From Sanderia malayensis (taxonomy: Eukaryota; Cnidaria; Scyphozoa; Semaeostomeae; Pelagiidae), in the NCBI GenBank assembly GCA_013076295.1, contig RQOL01000828.1:310001-374000 (forward strand): a DNA stretch of 64,000 nucleotides, in the 5' to 3' direction. A program made the position numbers and the translations under genes. Of the stretch, positions 37,512-47,830 are shown one piece after another (the stretch's first letter is position 1; each line of letters begins with the position of its first letter). The notes beneath the pieces were generated by a model, which saw nothing but the letters and a program-made list of their open reading frames with translations, had not been told where the DNA came from and made no database searches.

Positions 37512-38800
37512 GATGAGCTATGAAGCTCTAGAAGTGAACGCTTTTGTAATTTAATGCCGTTTTTTGTAAGCATAAAGCAAATGAACAACAATATAATCTC
37601 AAAATTGATCGAGCATATGCAGCAGCAGGATTTCCAACCCTGGGCTTCTAGCATGCTAAAACAAACTGTACCACTGAGCTGCACCCCGGATGAGCTACTG
37701 GACTCAGCCAGTCAAATTTTCTTTAACTTAACGCCATTTCTTGTATGCTAAATTGCAAAAAAACAATCAAAATAATCTCAAAATAGATAGAGGAGCTGGG
37801 CTTCGAAAACTGGGCTTCTCGCATGCGATACCAGCGCTCTACCACTGAGCTACACCCCAAACGAGCTATGAAGCGCTAGAAGTGAACGCTTTTGTAATTT
37901 AAGGTCTTTTTTGTATGCATAAATGTAAATGAACAATAAATAAATTCCCAAAATAGATGGAGGAGGAGGGTTTCGAACCCTGGGCCTCTCGAATGCTAAA
38001 CGAGCACTCTACTACTGAGCTACACCCCCGATGAGATAGTAAACTCTAGCAGTGAAGGCTTTTGTAAGTTAACGCCTTTTCGTATATGCGTAAGTTCAAA
38101 TAACTTATGAAACTAATCTTAAAACTTAATGAGGAGCAGGTTTTCAACCCTGGGTTTCTAGCATGCTAGAAGAGCACTCTACCATTGAGCTGCACCCCGG
38201 ATGAGCAATAAAACTCAAGCAGTCAAAGTTTCTTTAACTTAACGCCCTTTCTTGTATGCATAATTACAAATAAACAATCAAAAAATCTGAAAATAGATGG
38301 AGGAGCAGGGTTTCGAACATTGGGCTTCTCGCAGGCGATGCCAGCGCTCTACCACGGAGCTACACCCCAACGAGCTATGAAGCTCTAGAAGTGAACGCTT
38401 TTGTAATTTAATGCCTTTTTTGTATGCATAAAGCAAATGAACAACAATATAATCTCAAAATAGATGGAGGAGCAGGGTTTCGAACACTGGGCCTCTCGCA
38501 GGCGATGCCAGCGCTCTACCATTCAGCTACACCCCCAACGAGCTAGGAACCTCTAGAAATGAACGCTTTTGTAATTTAATGCCTCTTTTGTATGCATAAA
38601 TGCAAATGAACAACAATATAATCCCAAAATAGATGGAGGAGCAGGTTTAGAACCCTGGGCCTCTCGCATGCTAAGCGAGAACTCTACCACTGAGCTACAC
38701 CACCAAAGAGCTATGAAGCTCTGGAAGTGAACGCTTTTGTAATTTAATGGCTTTTTGTATGCATAAATGCAAAAGAACAACAATATAATCCCAAAGAAGA

Positions 38801-38872
38801 TGGAGGTGCAGGGTTTCGAACCCTGGGCCTCTCGCATGCTAAGCAAGCACTCTACCAGTGAGCTACACCCCG
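38801..38872 (-). tRNA. tRNA-Ala(AGC) with A67
   Basis: Copy of 29,460 at +9,341. Confidence 0.69.
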
Positions 38873-39651
38873 GATGAGCTATAAGACTCAAGCAGTCAGA
38901 GTTTCTGTAACTTAACGCCCTTTCTTATATGCATAATTGCAAATAAACAATCAAAATAATCTCAAAATGGATGGAGGAGCAGGGTTTCGAACACGGGGCC
39001 TCTCGCATACAATGCAAGCGCTCTACCACTGAGCTACACCCCTAACGAGCTATGAAGCTCTAGAAGTGAACGCTTTTGTAACTTAATTCCTTCTTTTGTA
39101 TGCATAAATGCAAAGGAACAACAATATAATCTCAAAATAGATTGAGGAGCAGGGTTTCGAACCCTTTGCCTCTCGCATGCTAAGCGAGCACTCTACCACT
39201 GATGCTACACCCCGATGAGATAGTAAACTCTAGCAGTGAAAGCTTTTGTAAGTTAACGCCTTTTCGTATATGCATAAGTTCAAATAACTTAGGAAACTAA
39301 TCTCAAAACACATGCAGGAGCAGGTTTTCCAACCCTGGGCTTCTAGCATGCGAAGAGAACACTACCACTGAGCTGCACACCCGATGAACTATTAAACTCA
39401 AGCAGTCAAAGTTTCTGTAACTTAACGCGATTTCTTGTACGCATAATTGCATATAAACAATAAAAATAATCTCAAAATAGATGGAAGAGCAGGTTTTCAA
39501 ACCCTGGGCCTCTCGCATGCTAAGCGAGCACTCTACCACTGAGCTACAGGCCCAACCTGCTATGAATATCTAGAAATGAACGCTTTTGAATTTTAATGCC
39601 TTTTTTGTATGAATAGATGCAAGTTAAAAATCAATATCATCTAAACATACA

Positions 39652-39716
39652 TGGAGGAGCAGGCCTTTGAACCCTGGGCCTCTCGCATGAGCGTTCTACA
39701 ACTGAGCTGCACGCCC
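39652..39716 (-). pseudogene. 65-nt anticodon-deleted tRNA-like unit
   Basis: Copy of 30,312 at +9,340. Confidence 0.74.
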
Positions 39717-40327
39717 AAAGAGCCATGAAGCTCTAGAAGTTAAAGCTTTTGTAATTTAATGCTTATTTTTCTATGCATAAATGCAAATGAACAATCAATA
39801 TAATCTCAAAATAGTTAGAGGAGGAAGGGTTTGAACCCTGGGCTTCTAGCATGCAAAGAGAACACTCTACCACAGAGCTGCACCCCCGATGAGCCATTAA
39901 ACTCAAGCCATCAAAGTGTCAGTAACTTAACGCCATTTCTTGTATGCAGAATTGCTAATAAACCATAAACATAATCTCAAAATAGATGGAGGAGCAGGGT
40001 TTCAAGCCCTAGGGATCTCGCATGCGAAGCCAGCGCTCTAGCACTGAGCTGCACCCCCGATGAGCGATTAAACTCAAGCAGTCAGAGTTTCTGTAACTTA
40101 ACGCCCTTTCTTATATGCATAATTGCAAATAAACAATCAAAATGATCTCAAAATAGATGGAGGAGCAGGGTTTCGAACACTGGGCCTCTCGCATACAATG
40201 CAAGCGCTCTACCACTGAGTTACACCCCTAACAAGCTATGAAGCTCTAGAAGTGAACGCTTTTGTAATTTAATTCCTTCTTTTGTATGCGTAAATGCAAA
40301 TGAACAACAATATAATCTCAAAATAGA

Positions 40328-40399
40328 TGGAGGAGCAGGGTTTCGAACCCTGGGCCTCTCGCATGCTAAGCGAGCACTCTACCACTGAGCTACAGCCCC
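40328..40399 (-). tRNA. tRNA-Ala(AGC)
   Basis: Copy of 30,988 at +9,340, with the same C5-C68. Confidence 0.75.
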
Positions 40400-40839
40400 G
40401 ATGAGATAGTAAACTCTAGCAGTGAAAGCTTTTGTAAGTTAACGCCTTTTCGTTTTTGCATAAGTTCAAATAACTTCGGAAACTAATCTTAAAACATATG
40501 CAGGAAGAGGGTTTCCATCCCTGGGCTTCTAGCATGCGAAGAGAACACTCTACCACTGAGCTGCACCCCCGATGATCTATTAAACTCAAGGAGTCAAAGT
40601 TTCTGTAACTTAACGCCATTTCTTGTACGCATAATTGCAAATTATCAATAAAAATAATCTCAAAATAGATGGAAGAGCAGGTTTTCAAACCCTGGGCCTC
40701 TCGCATGCTAAGCGAGCACTCTAGCACTGAACTACAGGCCCAACTTGCTATGAATTTCTAGAAATGAACGCTTTTGAATTTTAATGCCTTTTTTGTATGA
40801 ATAGATGCAAGTTAACAATCAATATCATCTAAACATACA

Positions 40840-40904
40840 TGGAGGAGCAGACTTTTGAACCCTGGGCCCCTCGCATGAGCGTTCTACAACTGAGCTTCAC
40901 CCCC
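40840..40904 (-). pseudogene. 65-nt anticodon-deleted tRNA-like unit
   Basis: Copy of 31,500 at +9,340. Confidence 0.74.
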
Positions 40905-41346
40905 AAAGAGCCATGAAGCTCTAGAGGTGAAAGCTTTTGTAACTTAATGCCTATTTTTCTATGCATAAATGCAAATGAACAATCAATATAATCTAAAAAT
41001 AGGTGGAGGAGCAGAGTTTCGAACACTGGGCCTCTCGCCTGCAAAGCAAGCGTTCTATCACTGAGCTACACCCCCGATGAGATAGTAAACTCTGGCAGTG
41101 GGAGTTTTTGTAAGTTAACGCCTTCTCGTCTATGCATAATTTCAAGTAACTTATAAAACTAATCTCAAAACATATTCAGGAGCAGGGTTTCCAGCCCTGG
41201 GCTTCTTGCAAGTTAGGAGAGCACTCTACCATTGAGCTGCACCCCGGATGAGCTATAAGACTCAAGCAGTCAGAGTTTCTGCAACTTAACGCCCTATTTT
41301 TGTATGCATAAATGCAAATGAACCATCAGTATAATCTCAAAATAGA

Positions 41347-41418
41347 TGGAGGAGCAGGGTTTCGAACCCTGGGCCTCTCGCATGCTAAGCGAGCACTCTA
41401 CCACTGAGCTACACCCCC
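41347..41418 (-). tRNA. tRNA-Ala(AGC), identical to consensus
   Basis: Fourth base-for-base copy of the consensus body, at +9,340 from 32,007. Confidence 0.88.
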
Positions 41419-42371
41419 GATGAGATAGTAAACTCTAGCAGTGAAAGCTTTTGTAAGTTAACGCCTTTTCGTATATGCATAAGTTCAAATAACTTAGGAA
41501 GCTAATCTCAAAACATATGCAGGAGCAGGGTTTCCAACCCTGGGCATCTAGCATGCGAAGAGAACACTCTACCACTGAGCTGCACCCCCGATGATCTATT
41601 AAACTCAAGCAGTCAAAGTTTCTGTAACTTAACGCCATTTCTTGTACGCATAATTGCAAATAAACAATAAAAATAATCTCAAAGTAGATGGAAGAGCAGG
41701 TTTTCAATCCCTGGGCCTCTCGCATGCTAGGCGAGCACTCTACCTCTGAGCTACTATCCCAACTTGCTATGAATTTCTAGAAATGAACGCTTTTGAATTT
41801 TAATGCCTTTTTTGTATGAATAGATGCAAGTTAACAATCAATATCATCTAAACATACATGAAGGAGCAGGCTTTTGAACCCTGGGCTTCTAGCATGCAAA
41901 GAGAACACTCTACCACTGAGCTTCACCCCCGATGAGCAATTGAACTCAAGCCGTCAAAGTTTCTGTAACTTAACGCCATTTCTTGTATGAATAATTGCTA
42001 ATAAACCATAAACATAATCTCAAAATAGATGGAGGAGAAGGGTTTCAAGCTCTGGGGATCTCGCATGCAAAGCCAGCGCTCTAACACTGAGCTGCACCCC
42101 CGATGAGCGATTAAACTTAAGCAGTCAAAATCTCTGTAACTTAACGCCATTTCTTGTATGCATAATTGCTAATAAACCATAAAAATAATCTCAAAATAGA
42201 TGGAAGAGCAGGGTTTCAAACCCTGGGGCTCTCGCATGCGAAACCAGCGCTCTACCACTAAGCTGCAACCCCGATGAGCGATTAAACTCAAGCAGTCAAA
42301 GTTTCTGTAACTTAACGCCATTTCTTGTATGCATAATTGCTAATAAACCATAAATATAATCTCAAATTAGA

Positions 42372-42443
42372 TGGAGGAGCAGGGTTTCGAACCCTGGGCC
42401 TCTCGCATGCTAAGCGAGCACTCTACCACTGAGCTACACCCCG
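42372..42443 (-). tRNA. tRNA-Ala(AGC) with shortened 5' G-run
   Basis: Copy of the consensus unit 33,031, but the acceptor run is one base shorter (CACCCCG), so base 1 would be C or the tRNA would start one base late. An example of a functional-looking unit starting to decay after duplication. Confidence 0.7.
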
Positions 42444-42882
42444 ATGAGATACTAAACACTAGCAGTGAATACTTTTGTAAGTTAACGCCTTTTCGTATAT
42501 TCATAAGTTCAAATAACTTAGGAAACTAATCTCAAAACATACGCAGGAGCAGGGTTTCCAACCCTGGGCTTCTAGCATGCGAAGAAAACACTCTACCACT
42601 GAGCTGCACCCCCGCTGAGCAATTAAACTCAAGCCGTCAAAGTTTCTGTAACTTAACGCCATTTCTTGTATGCATAATTGCAAATAAACAATCAAAATGA
42701 TCTCAAAATAGATGGAGGAGCAGGGTTTCGAACACTGGGCCTCTCGCATACAATGCAAGCGCTCTACCACTGAGTTACACCCCTAACGAGCTATGAAGCT
42801 CTAGAAGTGAACGCTTTTGTAATTTAATTCCTTCTTTTGTATGCGTAAATGCAAATGAACAACAATATAATCTCAAAATAGA

Positions 42883-42954
42883 TGGAGGAACAGGGTTTCG
42901 AACCCTGGGCCTCTCGCATGCTAAGCGAGCACTCTACCACTGAGCTACAGCCCC
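42883..42954 (-). tRNA. tRNA-Ala(AGC)
   Basis: Copy of 33,542 at +9,341 (C5-C68, G7-U66). Confidence 0.7.
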
Positions 42955-43393
42955 CATGAGATAGTAAACTCTAGCAGTGAAAGCTTTTGTAAGTTAACGC
43001 TATTTCGTTTTTGCATAAGTTCAAATAACTTAGGAAACTAATCTTAAAACATATGCAGGAGCAGGGTTTCCAACCCTGGGCTTCTAGCATGCGAAGAGAA
43101 CACTCTACCACTGATCTGCACCCCGATGATCTATTAAACTCAAGCAGTCAAAGTTTCTGTAACTTAACGCCATTTCTTGTACGCATAATTGCAAATAAAC
43201 AATAAAAATAATCTCAAAATAGATGGAAAAGCAGGTTTTCAAACCCTGGGCCTCTCGCATGCTAAGCGAGCACTCTACCACTGAACTCCAGGCCCTACTT
43301 GCTATGAATTTCTAGAAATGAACGCTTTTGAATTTTAATGCCTTTTTTGTATGAATAGATGCAAGTTAACAATCAATATCATCTAAACATACA

Positions 43394-43458
43394 TGGAGGA
43401 GCAGACTTTTGAACCCTGGGCCCCTCGCATGAGCGTTCTACAACTGAGCTTCACCCCC
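43394..43458 (-). pseudogene. 65-nt anticodon-deleted tRNA-like unit
   Basis: Copy of 34,054 at +9,340. Confidence 0.74.
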
Positions 43459-44413
43459 AAAGAGCCATGAAGCTCTAGAAGTGAAAGCTTTTGTAACTTA
43501 ATGCCTATTTTTCTATGCATAAATGCAAATGAACAATCAATATAATCTCAAAATAGGTAGAGGAGGAAGGTTTTGAACCCTGGGCTTCTAGCATGCAAAG
43601 AGAACACTCTACCACTGAGCTGCACCCCCAATGAGCGATTAAACTCAAGCCGTCGAAGTTTCTGTAACTTGACGCCATTTCTTGTATGCATCATTGCTAA
43701 TAAACCATAAAAATTATCTCAAAATAGATGGAAGAGCAGGGTTTCAAACCATGGGGCTCTCGCATGCGAAACCAGCGATCTAACACTGAGCTGCATCCCC
43801 GATGAGCCATTAAACTCAAGCCATCAAAGTGTCAGTAACTTAACGCCATTTCTTGTATGCAGAATTGCTAATAAACCATAAACATAATCTCAAAATAGAT
43901 GGAGGAGCAGGGTTTCAAGCCCTGGGGATCTCGCATGCGAAGCCAGCGCTCTAGCACTGAGCTGCACCCCCGATGAGCGATTAAACTCAAGCAGTCAGAG
44001 TTTCTGTAACTTAACGCCCTTTCTTATATGCATAATTGCAAATAAACAATCAAAATGATCTCAAAATAGATGGAGGAGCAGGGTTTCGAACACTGGGCCT
44101 CTCGCCTGCAAAGCAAGCGTTGTATCACTGAGCTACACCCCCGATGAGATAGTAAACTCTGGCAGTGGGAGTTTTTGTAAGTTAACGCCTTCTCGTCTAT
44201 GCATAATTTCAAGTAACTTATAAAACTAATCTCAAAACATATTCAGGAGCAGGGTTTCCAGCCCTGGGCTTCTTGCAAGCTAGGAGAGCACTCTACTATT
44301 GAGCTGCACCCCGGATGAGCTATAAGACTCAAGCAGTCACAGTTTCTGCAACTTAACGCCCTATTTTTGTATGCATAAATGCAAATGAACCATCAGTATA
44401 ATCTCAAAATAGA

Positions 44414-44485
44414 TGGAGGAGCAGGATTTCGAACCCTGGGCCTCTCGCATGCTAAGCGAGCACTCTACCACTGAGCTACACCCCC
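44414..44485 (-). tRNA. tRNA-Ala(AGC)
   Basis: Consensus except G53-U61, a wobble at the top of the T stem that also alters the B box slightly. Confidence 0.8.
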
Positions 44486-44925
44486 GATGAGATAGTAAAC
44501 TCTAGCAGTGAAAGCTTTTGTAAGTTAACGCCTTTTCGTATATGCATAAGTTCAAATAACTTAGGAAACTAATCTCAAAACATATGCAGGAGCAGGGTTT
44601 CCAACCCTGGGCTTCTAGCATGCGAAGAGAACACTCTACCACTGAGCTGCACCCCCGATGATCTATTAAACTCAAGCAGTCAAAGTTTCTGTAACTTAAC
44701 GCCATTTCTTGTACGCATAATTGCAAATAAACAATAAAAATAATCTCAAAGTAGATGGAAGAGCAGGTTTTCAAACCCTGGGCCTCTCGCATGCTAAGCG
44801 AGCACTCTACCTCTGAGCTACAGGCCCAACTTGCTATGAATTTCTAGAAATGAACGCTTTTGAATTTTAATGCCTTTTTTGTATGAATAGATGCAAGTTA
44901 ACAATCAATATCATCTAAACATACA

Positions 44926-44990
44926 TGAAGGAGCAGGCTTTTGAACCCTGGGCCTCTCGCATGAGCGTTCTACAACTGAGCTGCACCCCC
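44926..44990 (-). pseudogene. 65-nt anticodon-deleted tRNA-like unit
   Basis: Same 7-nt anticodon-arm deletion, with a G2-U71 wobble in the acceptor. Confidence 0.74.
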
Positions 44991-45738
44991 AAAGAGCCAT
45001 GAAGCTCTAGAAGTGAAAGCTTTTGTAATTTAATGCCTATTTTTCTATGCATAAATGCAAATGAACAATCAATATAATCTCAAAGTAGGTAGAGGAGGAA
45101 GGTTTTGAACCCTGGGCTTCTAGCATGCAAAGAGAACACTCTACCACTGAGCTTCACCCCCGATGAGCAATTGAACTCAAGCCGTCAAAGTTTCTGTAAC
45201 TTAACGCCATTTCTTGTATGAATAATTGCTAATAAACCATAAACATAATCTCAAAATAGATGCAGGAGAAGGGTTTCAAGCTCTGGGGATCTCGCATGCA
45301 AAGCCAGCGCTCTAACACTGAGCTGCACCCCCGATGAGCGATTAAACTTAAGCAGTCAAAATCTCTGTAACTTAACGCCATTTCTTGTATGCATAATTGC
45401 TAATAAACCATAAAAATAATCTCAAAATAGATGGAAGAGCAGGGTTTCAAACCCTGGGGCTCTCGCATGCGAAACCAGCGCTCTACCACTGAGCTGCAAC
45501 CCCGATGAGCGATTAAACTCAAGCAGTCAAAGTTTCTGTAACTTAACGCCATTTCTTGTATGCATAATTGCTAACAAACCATAAAATTAATCTTAAAATA
45601 GATGGAAGAGCAGGGTTTTGAACATTGAGCTGCACCCCGGATGAGGAATAAGACTCAAGCAGTCAGAGTTTCTGTAACTTAACGCCCTTTCTTATATGCA
45701 TAAATGCAAATAAACAATCAAAATAATCTCAAAGTAGA

Positions 45739-45810
45739 TGGAGGAGCAGGGTTTCGAACACTGGGCCTCTCGCATACAATGCAAGCGCTCTACCACTGAG
45801 CTACACCCCT
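45739..45810 (-). tRNA. tRNA-like with Thr anticodon (TGT)
   Basis: Paired anticodon stem and normal A box. A1 at the 5' end and one T-stem mismatch. Confidence 0.63.
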
Positions 45811-45908
45811 GACGAGCTACGAAGCTCTAGAAGTGAACCGTTTTGTAATTTAATTCCTTCTTTTGTATGCATAAATGCAAAGGAACAACAATATAATCTC
45901 AAAATAGA

Positions 45909-45980
45909 TGGAGGAGCAGGGTTTCGAACCCTGGGCCTCTCGCATGCTAAGCGAGCACTCTACCACGGAGCTACACCCCC
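45909..45980 (-). tRNA. tRNA-Ala(AGC)
   Basis: Consensus except A14 to C, which would lose the U8-A14 tertiary pair and alter the A box. Confidence 0.74.
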
Positions 45981-46789
45981 GATGAGCAATTAAACTCAAG
46001 CCGTCAAAGTTTCTGTAACTTAACGCCATTTCTTGTATGCATAATTGCTAATAAACCATAAAAATAATCTCAAAATAGATGGAAGAGCAGGGTTTCAAAC
46101 CCTGGGGCTCTCGCATGCGAAACCAGCGCTCTACCACTGAGCTGCAACCCCGATGAGCGATTAAACTCAAGCAGTCAAAGTTTCTGTAACTTAACGCCAT
46201 TTCTTGTATGCATAATTTCTAACAAACCATAAAATTAATCTCAAAATAGATGGAAGAGCAGGGTTTTGAGCACTGGCCTTCTCGCATGCGATGCCAGCGC
46301 TCCTCCACTGAGCTACACCCCGAACAAGCTATGAGGCCTAGAAGTCAACGCACTTGTAATTTAATGCTTTATTTGCATGCATAAATGCAAATGAACAACA
46401 ATATAATCTCAAAATAGATTGAGGAGCAGGGTTTCAAACCCTGAGCCTCTCGCACACAAAGCCATCGCTCTACTGCTGAGCTACACCCCCAACAAGCTAT
46501 GAAGTTCTAGAAGTGAACGCTTTTGTAATATAATGCCTTTTTTTGTATGCATAAATGCAAATGAACAACAACATAATCTCAAAATAGATGGAGGAGCACG
46601 GTTTCAAGCCCTGGGTTTCCCGCATGCTAAACGAACACTCTACTACTGAGCTACACCCCCGATGAGATAGTAAACTCTAGCAGTGAAAGCTTTTGTAAGT
46701 TAGCGCCTTTTTGTTGATTGATAAGTTCAAATAACTTATGAAACTAATCTCAAAACATATTCACGAGCAGGGTTTCCAACCCTGGGCTG

Positions 46790-47830
46790 AAACTTAAAAC
46801 TGAAAAGGTTGAAACCTTAAATTTGAATACGTTCGGATCAGAAAGTTTTGTTAAAAAGGTTTGTGACCGTGTAACCGTGAATTTAGAAACTAGGGACGAA
46901 GTAATTCCGATTACAGCACTTAGTTCCCCAGCCGTGTGTTCCCCTATTACTTCTCGCGTAGAAGTTAGCGATTTCCCGCATCTGCAAGGTCTTGATTTAG
47001 CCGATAGCGTAAACACTAGCAATAAGCGCATTGACTTTCTCATTGGCGCAGATTACTATCACAGTTTTGTTACTGGGGAGGTAATTAAAGTAAATATGGG
47101 TCCCGTAGCCATAAATAGTAAACTTGGATGGCTACTTTCTGGACCTGTTTGTCACGACAATTAGGAAACTTCATGTACTAACATTGTCTCAAGTCTTGTT
47201 CTAGACATTGTGCCTTGCAGAGAAGACGTATTGGACGAAAATCGCGAAATCTCTGAATCGCTTGACAGATTTTGGAAACACGAGTCTATGGGTATTGAGC
47301 ACAACGAAAAACCGAGGAAAGAACGCCCGACATCCAAATCAAATTTGTGGATAAAGATCAACGATATGAGGTAGGCCTTCCCTGGAAGGAAAATATTTCA
47401 GAAAAATTACTATCGGATTATGATATGTGCAGAAATCATCTTAACAGTCTTTATAAGAAATTGCGAGAAAATCCCGAACTTCTCAAGCAATACGATGAGG
47501 TTTTTAAGGAACAGCATGCCTCAGGCATTATAGAGAAGGTAACCCCTGAAAAAGAGGATGAACATAACGCACATTTTTTATGTCATTTTGGGGTGGTCAG
47601 AAACGAAAGACAAACCACCAAATTACGTGTCGTCTTTGATGGATCAGCTAAGAGTAATCAAAATTTTTTGTCTATCAACGACAGGTTAGAGATAGGAAAC
47701 AATCACATGCCATTGTTATTCGATACACTCGTAAGATTTCGTGCCCACCCAATTGCACTCACGGCTGACATTGCGAAAGCCTTTTGCAAGTGCAAATACA
47801 AGAAGCAGGCAGGGACGTCCTAAGGTTTTT
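46790..47830 (+). pseudogene. pol: BEL/Pao pol, disrupted 5' portion (protease end to RT start)
   Basis: Open from the left junction. 46,790-47,161 encodes the end of the retroviral-type aspartic protease region (FLIGADYYHSF, then GWLLSGP). A TAG stop lies at 47,162-47,164, followed by same-frame coding to about 47,330. A frame change near 47,320-47,345 leads into 47,347-47,823, which carries the linker (GLPWKEN) and the RT fingers (VVFDGSAKSNQ; ALTADIAKAF). A second frame change by one base at a T-run near 47,783, in the middle of an RT catalytic motif, joins it to the long downstream frame. These three lesions make the copy unable to yield a full Pol protein. The start of this frame is not preserved. 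Confidence 0.85.

Larger units (their letters stand above)
36383..44105 (-). repeat. 7.7-kb duplicated segment, copy 2
   Basis: Second copy of 27,041-34,765. To its right the sequence jumps to that found after 36,121 in the first copy, skipping about 1,356 bp (8 units). This copy therefore lacks one 8-unit block that is tandemly doubled in the first copy. Confidence 0.88.
1..46788 (-). repeat. tRNA-Ala-derived tandem array, left segment
   Basis: About 275 head-to-tail units of about 170 bp, all with the tRNA sense on the minus strand. Each unit has a tRNA-Ala-like body of about 72 nt and a spacer of about 98 bp. Spacers are homologous across the array but fall into three classes, recognisable next to the tRNA 5' end on the plus strand by AACGAGCTATGAAG, GATGAGATAGTAAAC and GATGAGCTATCAAAC. 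Every stretch between the individually listed tRNA entries is filled by further, more diverged units of the same kind. I see no other gene here. The array begins before the window and ends abruptly at a retroelement junction inside a tRNA T-arm region (46,788). Confidence 0.95.

Noticed and set aside
22270..37751. Recurrent 65-codon plus-strand open frame starting MPFFVSIKQMNN (22,270, 24,474, 26,008, 28,212, 37,554)
   Set aside because: It is the antisense of a spacer and tRNA unit, repeated only because its block is duplicated. No coding signal.
167..46778. Dozens of 60-130-codon minus-strand open frames with repeated GCSSVVECS and EAQGSKPCSS motifs, resembling a protein family
   Set aside because: They are tRNA bodies read as codons: GGGTGTAGCTCAGTGGTA gives GCSSVV and the T arm gives QGSKPC. 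The 170-bp unit is not a multiple of three, so frames shift between units. These are a known source of spurious hypothetical proteins.
1..46788. CRISPR-like regular repeat array
   Set aside because: Repeats are 72-nt tRNA bodies with homologous 98-bp spacers, and the surroundings are animal retroelements. There are no cas genes and no unique spacers.
47783..47823. Programmed ribosomal frameshift in the BEL/Pao RT
   Set aside because: The shift falls inside an RT catalytic motif, not at a gag-pol boundary, and the copy has two other lesions. It is a decay frameshift.
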